The position numbers and the translations under genes were made by a program. Positions 17,501 through 25,961 of a stretch of 64,000 nt of DNA are shown one piece after another. A model generated the notes under the pieces. That model ran no database searches. It saw only the letters and a list, made by a program, of their open reading frames with translations, and was not told the origin of the DNA. Positions within the stretch are counted from its first letter, which is position 1, and each line of letters opens with the position of its first letter. Source of the stretch: Holophagae bacterium (GTDB lineage: Bacteria; Acidobacteriota; Holophagae; Acanthopleuribacterales; Acanthopleuribacteraceae); contig JAUIFE010000034.1 of the NCBI GenBank assembly GCA_030429565.1, forward strand, positions 1 through 64,000. The letters are read 5' to 3'.

Positions 17501-18463
17501 TTAGCCAAACTCATAGATTTTAACGGAACCTTGCTCGAGTTTGATTTCCTTGCCAGGATCCAGGGTTTTCTCCCCATAGATGATTTTGGAACTTTCTGAG
17601 TCAGCATGAACCAAGACCTTCCAAGTACCGGTAATGGCTTCTGGAAAGTAACTGGTGTAGGCGGAAAGCAGAATGTGGATGTTAAATGCGTCCGGATCCG
17701 GCCTCGTTAAATTTGCCAAGTGGGTCACCCCATGCTCGGAACAGATTTCGAGCCCATATTTGTAGCCGCCATGCTCAAAGATCGGCCAATCTCTACCGGG
17801 TAAAAACACCGTCTTCTCTCGCTGATCATGGCTCCCAACGTCGGCTAAACGGTTCGCATAGGATGCGATTTGTTTCCCGTATTTATGGATGTGGGCTCCC
17901 TGATGGAACACATAAGCGGTATTTCTCGCAAAACGAAGATCCGCCTTGTTCGGCGTGTTTGAATTGATATAGGCCAATTCACGGTCTCGGTCTCCGAGAT
18001 ATTCACCCAATTCGAGACGACTGGTGCCCAAAGGGTCCGGGTCGCCATTGGTGGGCTCAGGCGGCAGCGTGGCGATGGGGACGTTCCCCGCACGATGGAG
18101 GTAGGCAAACGGGTTACGCGCCGCCGTGCTTCCATGCTTACTCACCCTCCGCGCCTCGCGATTCGGCATGCGCTCCGTGGTTTTAAACCAACCAATGGTT
18201 CCCGGTACCATCAACCAGCGGTTGTATTGGCCACTCAGTGCCAATAAGCGCTGTAGCAACTCTTCTTTGGCATCCTCGTCCATAAAGTGTTCGTCCCGAG
18301 ATTTGGTGAACAGAAACTCCGGCGCGGCGAACAGGCAGGTAGCATCCATTTCGGTGCATTCGGCCTCGGCTTTGGCAAGCGCCGTCTCAAGCGCGGCCAA
18401 GGAAGCCGAGGCATCATTGAAGCCATAGGTATTAACCTGCCACAAAGCGATATAAAGCGTCAT
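17501..18463 (-). CDS. Carbon-nitrogen hydrolase (nitrilase superfamily)
   Basis: The product has 320 residues. The nitrilase catalytic triad can be placed as E49 (FAAPEFLF), K194 (HIHKYGKQ) and C241 (YGLEICSEHG), in the right order and spacing, although the sequence between them is unlike common amidases, so the substrate is unknown. It is cytoplasmic, with no signal peptide. The start at 18463 has AAGGAG eight bases upstream. It is the second gene of an operon: the phosphoribosyltransferase-like gene ends 26 bp upstream at 18490 on the same strand, so the two probably work on one small molecule. Confidence 0.78.
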   Translation of the reverse strand: MTLYIALWQVNTYGFNDASASLAALETALAKAEAECTEMDATCLFAAPEFLFTKSRDEHFMDEDAKEELLQRLLALSGQYNRWLMVPGTIGWFKTTERMPNREARRVSKHGSTAARNPFAYLHRAGNVPIATLPPEPTNGDPDPLGTSRLELGEYLGDRDRELAYINSNTPNKADLRFARNTAYVFHQGAHIHKYGKQIASYANRLADVGSHDQREKTVFLPGRDWPIFEHGGYKYGLEICSEHGVTHLANLTRPDPDAFNIHILLSAYTSYFPEAITGTWKVLVHADSESSKIIYGEKTLDPGKEIKLEQGSVKIYEFG

Positions 18464-18489
18464 AAAATCTCCTTAATTCCCATTGGGCT

Positions 18490-19404
18490 CTAAATAAAAT
18501 CATCGTCATTGAAGACATCGCCACCGTCCCCGGCTTCTGAACCCGACACCGAACCCACCAAGCCAAGGTCGTCGCCTGCGTCTTGGCGGGCCCTCTGGTA
18601 GGTTTTCAAGGCTTCGTAATAGTCGAACAATGCCGCGGTTTGTATTTCCTGGGAGAATCGGTGCTTCGCAACCAAAAATTCCTCGGCATCCGGTGATTGA
18701 GGAACATCGGCGCGCCATTGGTCCAGCGTATTTTTCACTTTGTGGCGCCCAAAGGCTTTTAAGTTTTCACCACGCAACTGTTTGGCCAAACAGTCGGGTC
18801 CGTTGGTTAATGAAATCGCGTCGATGCCATTGGAATTCATGCGGCGGAGTTCACTTCGTTCCGCCAAAGCCAAGGTTCTCACGGTCCGTTGGGGGTATTG
18901 CTGTTTGATCAAATTCCCAATCGTTGCCAAACCGGAACCCGAGTAGGTATAGTCCATCACCAACAGGTTCTGACCACCTGTTTTACGGATTTTCTGTTGA
19001 AGGTAGCTATGAAACTGCGGGGTGGCCACACTATCTCTTTGCACGCCGCTCACATTAAGCGCAACCATATTGGTTAAACCCCGGTATTTAAAGTACCACT
19101 TAACGACCTTCATACTGTGACCCACCATCACGTAAAACCAAGCGGCGGTCGGGTAATCACGGGTCACTCGTGAGAGCAAATCATTTAATTGACTTTCAAC
19201 GCCTTGGAAGCTTTTGCGGTGAAAGCCCGCCAAGGCCGCACCGCGCACACCATCCTCGTGATAGGGATGGTAAGCGTAAATAGGCAAGACTTCGCGAGAG
19301 CCCGGTCGTTGAAACATAACCAGCCCGTCGTGATCTGCCGGCGGGACCGGAAATACCTCGGTTGACAAAACGCCCTGGCGGAAAACAGCATAAGTTCCAG
19401 TCAT
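18490..19404 (-). CDS. Uncharacterised protein with phosphoribosyltransferase-like loop
   Basis: The product has 304 residues and is of unknown function. A segment near residue 145, NLLVMDYTYSGSGLATIGNL, resembles the PRPP-binding loop of type I phosphoribosyltransferases (hydrophobic strand, acidic residue, then S/T-G-rich turn), and WFYVMVGHSMKVVKWYF upstream could be the preceding P-loop-like strand; this is suggestive only. The C-terminus is acidic (GDGGDVFNDDDFI). The ATG at 19404 is chosen because AGGAG lies six bases upstream; ATG 19410 would overlap that site. It heads a two-gene operon with the nitrilase-type hydrolase. A nucleotide or amide metabolite pathway is possible. Confidence 0.55.
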   Translation of the reverse strand: MTGTYAVFRQGVLSTEVFPVPPADHDGLVMFQRPGSREVLPIYAYHPYHEDGVRGAALAGFHRKSFQGVESQLNDLLSRVTRDYPTAAWFYVMVGHSMKVVKWYFKYRGLTNMVALNVSGVQRDSVATPQFHSYLQQKIRKTGGQNLLVMDYTYSGSGLATIGNLIKQQYPQRTVRTLALAERSELRRMNSNGIDAISLTNGPDCLAKQLRGENLKAFGRHKVKNTLDQWRADVPQSPDAEEFLVAKHRFSQEIQTAALFDYYEALKTYQRARQDAGDDLGLVGSVSGSEAGDGGDVFNDDDFI

Positions 19405-20155
19405 ATCCATCTCCTGTTAGTTCGTTCCAACCCACGCGGGTAGGACCTGAAACAACAGGCCTTGGGTCGGGAAAAGGCGCACCCTTCGGTCGCCGATACC
19501 AACTCCAAACAGCAGAAGTTATGCCAAGTTTGCCAACGCGTTCGCTCTTGCCACCAAAAACCACAAACCCATAAGAGACAGACACTTAGACAATCAAAAA
19601 CACCTTCTCTATAGAGGAACCATACCCGCCCCCGTTTGGTTCACACCGCCTTGTGAATCCTGCCGAGATTCAGGTAGTACCCGCGCGAGTGACACCCCGG
19701 AACCCGCTTTGCCCATCCAGGGGACTCCGAACCAGCCGCCCGATTCTGCATCCTGGAGATGGCGGGATGGCGGTCGGGATGGCGGTGACAGTCTTATGCA
19801 AAGTGCTGCGCTTCTTGCTGTTCTCGACACTTCCCACGCCGGTTTCGATTACGGGAGCGGCGTGGATCACCGAACCAACCCGCGTAACTCCTTGTCTACC
19901 AAACCGTTAAACATGTCTGTCACTATTTCCCTATTTCCCTATTCACCATGCCGCGCACGCCCTCAAAACACACAGCCATTTGTTTATTGGCCGGCCACGC
20001 GCGACGAAACGCCTCACGAGACCAGCTTGGGAAACTGAAAAATACCGCGCTATCTGCCGAAGAATAGGGCTGTCACGAGCACTCTTTTTTTGTTCCACCA
20101 ACTTTTCTCCGTTTCGCTGCGACTCACTCTAAGGACAACCCTAGGAGGCGTGGCA
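19405..20155. other. 751-bp divergent intergenic region
   Basis: This region lies between the minus-strand operon start and the plus-strand propeller gene, so it must contain both promoters. The only recognisable structure is the dispersed 157-bp element at 19777-19933. Short open frames in this gap lack ribosome binding sites. Confidence 0.45.
19777..19933 (+). repeat. 157-bp dispersed element, copy 2
   Basis: Nearly identical over 157 bp to 22005-22161, from GGATGGCGGTGACAG to CACTATTTCCCTA, with only a handful of differences, and diverged from 17250-17362. It contains the CCCACGCCG/CGGCGTGG hairpin. No open frame with a ribosome binding site is shared by the copies. Confidence 0.85.
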
Positions 20156-21379
20156 ATGAACACGATGTTGACGATGATTTTGGCGGGAATGATGCTCTTT
20201 GGCGATGTGCCGAGGGTGGAAAACAAAACACAACCCGAGGGCGACCCGCGCCACATTTTGTTAGTCGAGGATCTGCGGATTGGGCCGGAAACCCACGAGG
20301 AAGTCGGCTTTTGGCCTGGCTTTTCGGTAAAGGTCGCCGTCAATTCGGCGGGTTTGATGTGTGTCGCCGATGATCGCGAAAACCGGATTGTGGTTTTTAA
20401 TCCCGACGGATCCTTCAACCGCATTTTGGGCGGCTTTGGTCAGGGACCGGGTGAGTTTCAACACCTGAGAAGGGTTCAATTTTTGGCCGACGGGCGTTTG
20501 GTCGCCTTTGAGGCTCAGGGCTACTTTGCCATGACTTTTTTTGACAAGAACCTGAACTATCTCAAAAAAGTCACCCCACGCACGACCTACCTGCCGCACC
20601 ATTATGAATTCTCGCCCGCTGGCGACTTGGCCTGGGCCGACACGGTGCGCTACACCGATAGACACACCGAACGCGGCACCCTGATTCTCGAAGCAAACGG
20701 CAACATCCGCCAAACCATTCAAACCCACCAGGTCATCAATTTCCGTCAGGAACAAATGATGGACCCCGACTTCTGGGCCGAATATATCGGTGACATGCTA
20801 AAAAAACAGGCACAGGGGCTCGGCGGCTTCGGCGCGTTCGCACCCGACGGCACCCTTTACACGGCGGTGGGTCAACGCTATGAAATCACCCACTGGCACG
20901 TGGACGGCAAGAGCAAAATTCGTACAATTACCCGTGACTTCAAACCAAACCGCCTGACCGAAGCCGAAATCGAGGCCGTCATCAGACCCATTCGGCAAAG
21001 TATCAAGGCGCAGGTGCCACCGGACGTGGCGGCGGTCGTGACGCCGAGGGTTGTTAAAAAAGCCATCGAACACGCGGCCTTTCTGCCCGGACGAATGCCG
21101 ATCAACGGCTTAAAGGTCATGGAGGACGGTCGCTTGTTGGTCATTACCGATTACAACCGGTTAACGCGTCTCAGTACCGCGGACCTATTCGACACCGACG
21201 GTCGCTTCTGCGGCAGCTTTCAACATCCCAATGCCGGTTTGCAGACCATCGTGTTTAAAAACGGTTACGCCTACACCATCGAAACCGACGAGGACGATGA
21301 AAATACGCTGGTGCGGTACCGCATTCAGCGTGGAAAACCCAATGCCACAGCCGGCGCGCCCGCCAAGTCCACCCCATAA
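20156..21379 (+). CDS. Six-bladed beta-propeller protein, probably exported
   Basis: The product has 407 residues. A short hydrophobic start (MNTMLTMILAGMMLFG) may be a signal peptide. The body has six-bladed propeller blades: FSVKVAVNSAGLMCVADDRE, then VVFNPDGSF and the family motif ILGGFGQGPGEFQHLRRV, which parallels SFGVLGEGPAEF of the lipoprotein at 6335-7504; later GAFAPDGTLYTAV and MEDGRLLVITDYN. The ATG at 20156 has AGGAGG eight bases upstream; the longer frame from 20090 does not fit. No catalytic residues are recognised. The gene stands alone and its stop is immediately followed by tandem-repeat DNA. Confidence 0.75.
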   Translation: MNTMLTMILAGMMLFGDVPRVENKTQPEGDPRHILLVEDLRIGPETHEEVGFWPGFSVKVAVNSAGLMCVADDRENRIVVFNPDGSFNRILGGFGQGPGEFQHLRRVQFLADGRLVAFEAQGYFAMTFFDKNLNYLKKVTPRTTYLPHHYEFSPAGDLAWADTVRYTDRHTERGTLILEANGNIRQTIQTHQVINFRQEQMMDPDFWAEYIGDMLKKQAQGLGGFGAFAPDGTLYTAVGQRYEITHWHVDGKSKIRTITRDFKPNRLTEAEIEAVIRPIRQSIKAQVPPDVAAVVTPRVVKKAIEHAAFLPGRMPINGLKVMEDGRLLVITDYNRLTRLSTADLFDTDGRFCGSFQHPNAGLQTIVFKNGYAYTIETDEDDENTLVRYRIQRGKPNATAGAPAKSTP

Positions 21380-21470
21380 CCGGCGGATGGACTTGGTGCG
21401 GGCCGTCAACTCGGTTTGGGAGACATGCCGGTTTGATTTGGGACACGTGCCGGTTTGGCACAGGTGCCCG

Positions 21471-21591
21471 TTTTGGCACATTTCCGTTTGGTACAGGTGC
21501 CGGTTTTGGCACATTTCCGTTTGGTACAGGTGCCGGTTTTGGCACATTTCCGTTTGGTACAGGTGCCGGTTTTGGCACATTTCCGTTTGGT
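21471..21591. repeat. 33-bp tandem repeat, about 3.7 copies
   Basis: Units starting at 21471, 21504, 21537 and 21570 are virtually identical and read TTTTGGCACATTTCCGTTTG followed by GTACAGGTGCCGG; more degenerate units precede them from about 21415. The period is a multiple of three, so 11-residue repeats appear in every open frame without indicating a gene. Confidence 0.9.
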
Positions 21592-21612
21592 TTCCCTGGC
21601 GGGGATGGTTCG

Positions 21613-21806
21613 GTTGTTTGAGATTTTGTGTGGCACCTTTGGCGCCAGGTTTTCGGGAACTCCAGAGACCCAGGGTTTAAACCCTGGGCTGCTATGTGTC
21701 GCCCCTTTGGGGCGGCTGGGTGTGGTTCGCCGTTGGCTCACGTTCATTTGAGTGGTGGTCCTGACATGGCGGTGTGCACGCCCGCTTTGGGGCGTGCCGG
21801 ATCGAT
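21613..21806 (+). repeat. Multi-hairpin module, copy 2
   Basis: It contains the same ordered hairpins as copy 1: GGCACC-TTT-GGCGCC, CCCAGGGTTTAAACCCTGGG (21669-21688), CGCCCC-TTT-GGGGCG and GCACGCCC...GGGCGTGC. It is flanked on the left by the 33-bp array and on the right by 35-bp units. Confidence 0.85.
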
Positions 21807-22004
21807 TCTGGGGTTCCCGCATGGCCGTATGGCGGATCGATTCTGGAGTTCCCGCATGGCCGTATGCACGCCCGCTTTGGGGCGTGCCGGATCGATTCTG
21901 GGGTTCCCGCATGGCCGTATGGCGGATCGATTCTGGAGTTCCCGCATGGCCGTATGGCGGATCGATTCTGGGGTTCCCGCATGGCCGTATGGCGGATCGA
22001 TTCT
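21781..22004. repeat. Nested tandem repeats (35-bp units in a 90-bp duplication)
   Basis: A 35-bp unit containing GATCGATTCTGGGGTTCCCG and CATGGCCGTATGGC recurs, and a larger 90-bp block that includes the last hairpin of the module is duplicated in tandem (21781-21870 and 21871-21960). The array has therefore grown by at least two duplication events. Confidence 0.85.
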
Positions 22005-22161
22005 GGATGGCGGTGACAGTCTTATGCAAAGTGCTGCGCTTCTTGCTGTTCTCGACACTTCCCACGCCGGTTTCGATTACGGTAGCGGCGAGGATCACCG
22101 AACCAACCCGCGTAACTCCTTGTTTACCAAACCGTTAAACATGTCTGTCACTATTTCCCTA
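22005..22161 (+). repeat. 157-bp dispersed element, copy 3
   Basis: It matches 19777-19933 over the same 157 bp. The hairpin right arm carries two changes (CGGCGAGG), so the stem is weaker here than in the other copies. It abuts the nested tandem repeats with no spacer. Confidence 0.85.
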
Positions 22162-22911
22162 CCGTTTTGATGATGATAACCCTAGGCCTTGCGCTGCCGG
22201 TCAAGCCAGGAACCTGCCGCGCGCAAAAACGGGGCGGCGGGCCGTCCCCCCTTTTACACCTCGGATGGGTTCTTTTGGTTTTATTCAGCAACTTGACCGG
22301 AAACCCGCACGGGCTCGAAGCCCAGGCTTGTGATGGGGCATCCCTTGGGACCGAGCGACGGTAGATGCCTTCTTTCAAAATTCATCGGATCATGGTTCTA
22401 CATTATATATATGGCTTCTTTGTCAAAGTACCGCGTCACAAGAAAGCGGCGCCGCTCACCCGGCCCATCAAACCGACCACCGGTTACAAAAAGGCGGTTC
22501 GTGGGTCCAGGACACCCACCCTTGGCGCCAATCCACCGCCACTTCACTTTTGATACGCCGACGCACGCCTGTTGCGCGAGTACGAACCCACCCGAAATCA
22601 GCGGGCTTTTCTCGAGCGCGCACCACGGCGTTTCCGATAATTTTCCAAAAGGATCCGCCATCTTCAGGCGCAGGGCTAAGGATCCCGGCGCCTGATCCGA
22701 TGCCACTTCTAGGAGCCGATACCGGCCTCCCGCATTCGTTCCGCAAGACCCTGCCACAGTCGCGTCACTATTGCCATCGTTCGCCCAATGTTGCTATATT
22801 CCAGCCGAATTTGGTGGTGTGCTTCGACCGACTGTCGCGATAGGGTTTCATGCCGTCGCACACAGGGGGTCGGCATGGTTGGGTTATTGATCGCTGCATA
22901 AGGAGATTTAG
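22162..22911. other. 750-bp gap upstream of the exporter operon
   Basis: No gene or repeat is supported here. It should contain the promoter of the ABC/HlyD/TolC operon; the last bases hold its ribosome binding site (AAGGAG at 22900-22905). Some short frames exist but show no family or site. Confidence 0.4.
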
Positions 22912-24639
22912 GTGTCCATAGAAGCTCAAGCGGAGTCCATCGGCTCCCCAGTTGGCGCAAATCCACCGGAGGGTCATACCAAACCGGTTTACCACAACGT
23001 CCCACCCATGACCCGTTTATGGGAACTGCTCACCCTCGAGCGCAGCGATCTCGCCATCGCAATCGTTTACTCGATCGGCATCGGTCTGTTCACCCTGGCC
23101 GTGCCGGTGGCCACCCAATCCCTGGTCAACACCGTGGCCTTCGGCAACATGTTGCAACCCCTGGTGGTGCTCTCACTGCTGGTCCTTTTTGTCCTCGCGC
23201 TTTCCACCTTGCTCCAAATCAAACGCACCTACGTGGTGGAACTCATCCAGCGCCGCGTGTTTGTGCGCATCTCATCCACGGTCACGCAACGGCTGGCCAA
23301 CGCGCGCGCCGAGGTCTTCAACAACCACCATGCCCCCGAACTGGTGAATCGCTTCTTCGACGTGGTCACCCTGCAAAAAAGCGGCGCGATTCTGCTGATC
23401 GACGGCCTGTCGGTTGCGATGCAAACAATCACCGGTATGTTGCTGTTGGCGCTGTACCACCCCTGGCTGATCGCCTTCGACTTAATCCTGCTGATCGCCA
23501 TCATCATCGTCCTGCTGCCGGTCGGTCGCGGTGCGATTGAAACGGCAATCAAAGAATCTAAGTCCAAATACGCGGTGGCGGCCTGGCTTGAGGAAATGGC
23601 CCGCTTTCCCCGCACCTTCAAAACGACCAACGGCCGCCATTATGGTTTTCAGCGCGCCGACGGCCTGATTCGCGGCTATTTGGATCACCGCAAACTCCAC
23701 TTTCGCATTTTGATTCGCCAAATCGTCGGCTTCCTCGGACTGCAAGCCGTTTCGCTGTCCGCCCTGCTGGCCGTCGGCGGTTGGCTGGTGATTGACCGCC
23801 AACTGACACTGGGCCAACTGATTGCGGCCGAACTCGTCGTGGCCCTGATTGTCGCGGGCGTCGCCAAACTGGGCAAACACCTCGAGCTGTTTTACGATTT
23901 GCTGGCGGCAATCGACAAAGTCGGCCACCTCACCGACTTACCGCCCGAACGTCCCGGTTCCGAGGAACTGCCGGCCATCATGAGCCCGGCCGCCATCGAA
24001 ATCCGCAACCTGCACTCGAGCGGCCCCCTGATGGACAACATCAACTTGCGCGTCGCACCGGGTGCCCGCATTGGCTTTATGGCCGACCGGGGCCGTGGCA
24101 AAAGCACTTTGTTTGAAATGCTGTACGGCCTGAGATATCCCGAAAAAGGCTCGATCCTCATCGATGAGCACGATTTCAAGGAGGTCAACAAAACCGACCT
24201 CCGCTCCCAGATAATGCTCATCGAAGACTCCGAATTGTTTGAGGGCACCATCTACGACAATGCGCTCTGCGGTGCCAAAGCAAGTTATTCAGAGGTGCGC
24301 GAAGCACTCACAACCGTTGGCCTGATGAAAGACATCGAACTGCTGCCCGAGGGACTCAATACGCGGCTCACCATGGGCACACCGCTTTTGACGCGCCGCC
24401 AACGCTTGCGGCTCATGCTGGCACGGGTGCACTTAGCCAAACCGAGGCTGGTCCTGATCGACGAGACCCTGGATCGCATGGGTACGGTCCTACAAGACGA
24501 CCCGGCGGTTGCAGCCATGTTCTCGCCAAAAGCGGCCTGGACACTGATGATCGTGTCGGCCAACCCGGTCATTTTGCGACGGTGTGACGAGGTGCACGAA
24601 CTGATCGAAGGCAAGCTCACCAAGGTGGTGATGAAATGA
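22912..24639 (+). CDS. ABC exporter, fused membrane and ATPase domains, degenerate motifs
   Basis: The product has 575 residues. An N-terminal exporter membrane domain (about residues 30-320, several long hydrophobic helices such as IAIVYSIGIGLFTLAVPVA and LVVLSLLVLFVLALSTLLQI) is followed by a nucleotide-binding domain resembling those of type I secretion exporters. The Walker A is ADRGRGKST (first Gly replaced by Ala), the Walker B LVLIDE is intact, but the signature reads LTRRQRLRLMLAR instead of LSGGQ and the switch His is absent (MIVSANP). The start is a GTG at 22912 with AAGGAG six to seven bases upstream. Its stop overlaps the HlyD gene by ATGA. Energy coupling may therefore be unusual or weak. 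Confidence 0.85.
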   Translation: MSIEAQAESIGSPVGANPPEGHTKPVYHNVPPMTRLWELLTLERSDLAIAIVYSIGIGLFTLAVPVATQSLVNTVAFGNMLQPLVVLSLLVLFVLALSTLLQIKRTYVVELIQRRVFVRISSTVTQRLANARAEVFNNHHAPELVNRFFDVVTLQKSGAILLIDGLSVAMQTITGMLLLALYHPWLIAFDLILLIAIIIVLLPVGRGAIETAIKESKSKYAVAAWLEEMARFPRTFKTTNGRHYGFQRADGLIRGYLDHRKLHFRILIRQIVGFLGLQAVSLSALLAVGGWLVIDRQLTLGQLIAAELVVALIVAGVAKLGKHLELFYDLLAAIDKVGHLTDLPPERPGSEELPAIMSPAAIEIRNLHSSGPLMDNINLRVAPGARIGFMADRGRGKSTLFEMLYGLRYPEKGSILIDEHDFKEVNKTDLRSQIMLIEDSELFEGTIYDNALCGAKASYSEVREALTTVGLMKDIELLPEGLNTRLTMGTPLLTRRQRLRLMLARVHLAKPRLVLIDETLDRMGTVLQDDPAVAAMFSPKAAWTLMIVSANPVILRRCDEVHELIEGKLTKVVMK

Positions 24640-25961
24640 AAAAGAACCCCACCTACTTTCTAACGTCGGACCAGTGCTTGCCGGTCATGCAAGACGCACG
24701 CTCCCCTCACTCCTTCCGCACGGTAGCGCGCTGGGTCACCGCCGGCTTTGTGTTCATGATTTTGGTGATCGCCTTGGTTCCGTGGCAGCAGAACGTGCCA
24801 GGATCGGGCAAGTACTCGGCCTTTGCCCCCATTGAGCGCCAACAAACGCTGGGCGCGCCGGTATCGGGGCGGGTCACCAAGTGGTACACCAGTGAAGGAA
24901 GCCGCGTGGAAGAAGGCGACCCGATTGTGGACATCGCCGACAACGATCCGCAAATTCTCGAACGCTTGAAACGCGAGCGCGAAGCCTATCAGCAAAAGCT
25001 ACAAGCGTCGCGTAACAGCGTAACGGCCCGCGCGCAGGAACTGCTCGGCCTGGAGAAGTCACGGGTGAGCGCCATTGCGGCGGCGGAAAACTACGTCGAG
25101 ATCGCGGTGCAGAAAGTGCGCGCCCGGGAACGCAAGGCCGATGCCGCCGAACGCACACTGGCGACGTCGAAGCTCAATCTCGACCGCGTCAAACGGCTCC
25201 ACGAACGCGGCTTGCGCTCGGTGCGCGACCTAGAACTGGCCGAACTCGATTACGCGAAATCGGAAGCGGAGTTGGATCAAGCGCGTGCCGATCTGATCGG
25301 CGGTCGCCAGGATCTGAAGGCCAAACGGGCACAGTTGGAAAAGACCGATGCCGATACGCGTGCCAAGCTGGAGAGCAAGCGCTCGTCGTTGGCTTCGGCT
25401 GAGTCGTCGGTCGCCTCCAACGAAGCAGCGATGCAGCAAATTGAGTCCAAACTCGCCAAGCAATCGACAATGTCGGTGCGCGCGCCTCGCAGCGGCACGA
25501 TCATGCGCCTGCTGGTGCAACCTGGCAGCGAGTACGTCAAATCGGGTGAAGCCCTCGCGGTTCTGGTCCCCGACGTCCACGAGCCGGTCGTCGAGCTGTG
25601 GGTCAAGGGCAACGACATGCCGTTGATTCAAGACGGCGATACGGTTCGACTCCAGTTTGAAGGCTGGCCGGCGGTTCAGTTCGTCGGGTGGCCGTCGGTG
25701 GCGGTGGGCACCTTCGGCGGGGTCGTGTCCCTGGTGGACGCGTCTGATGACGGCAAAGGCCGCTTCCGTATTTTGGTTAAGCCCGATCCCAACGACGAGC
25801 CGTGGCCGTCCAAACGTTTCCTGCGCCAAGGCGTGCGCGCCAACGGCTGGGTGCTGCTTGAGACCGTCCCCTTGTGGTACGAACTGTGGCGCCAATTCAA
25901 CGGTTTCCCACCGGTCATCTCGATGGATGAACCCGATCCAGTCGCGAGGAAAAAGAAGTGA
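24636..25961 (+). CDS. HlyD-family membrane fusion (periplasmic adaptor) protein
   Basis: The product has 441 residues. One N-terminal membrane helix (about residues 30-50, WVTAGFVFMILVIALVPW) is followed by a lipoyl-like half (TLGAPVSGRVTKWYTSEGS, VEEGDPIVDIADND), a long coiled coil (about 105-275, rich in Ala, Glu, Lys, Arg), the second lipoyl half (STMSVRAPRSGTIMRLLVQP, VKSGEALAVLVPD) and a C-terminal beta-barrel. This is the adaptor that bridges an inner-membrane exporter and an outer-membrane TolC channel. It overlaps its neighbours at both ends (ATGA-type), so the three genes form one operon. Confidence 0.93.
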   Translation: MKKNPTYFLTSDQCLPVMQDARSPHSFRTVARWVTAGFVFMILVIALVPWQQNVPGSGKYSAFAPIERQQTLGAPVSGRVTKWYTSEGSRVEEGDPIVDIADNDPQILERLKREREAYQQKLQASRNSVTARAQELLGLEKSRVSAIAAAENYVEIAVQKVRARERKADAAERTLATSKLNLDRVKRLHERGLRSVRDLELAELDYAKSEAELDQARADLIGGRQDLKAKRAQLEKTDADTRAKLESKRSSLASAESSVASNEAAMQQIESKLAKQSTMSVRAPRSGTIMRLLVQPGSEYVKSGEALAVLVPDVHEPVVELWVKGNDMPLIQDGDTVRLQFEGWPAVQFVGWPSVAVGTFGGVVSLVDASDDGKGRFRILVKPDPNDEPWPSKRFLRQGVRANGWVLLETVPLWYELWRQFNGFPPVISMDEPDPVARKKK

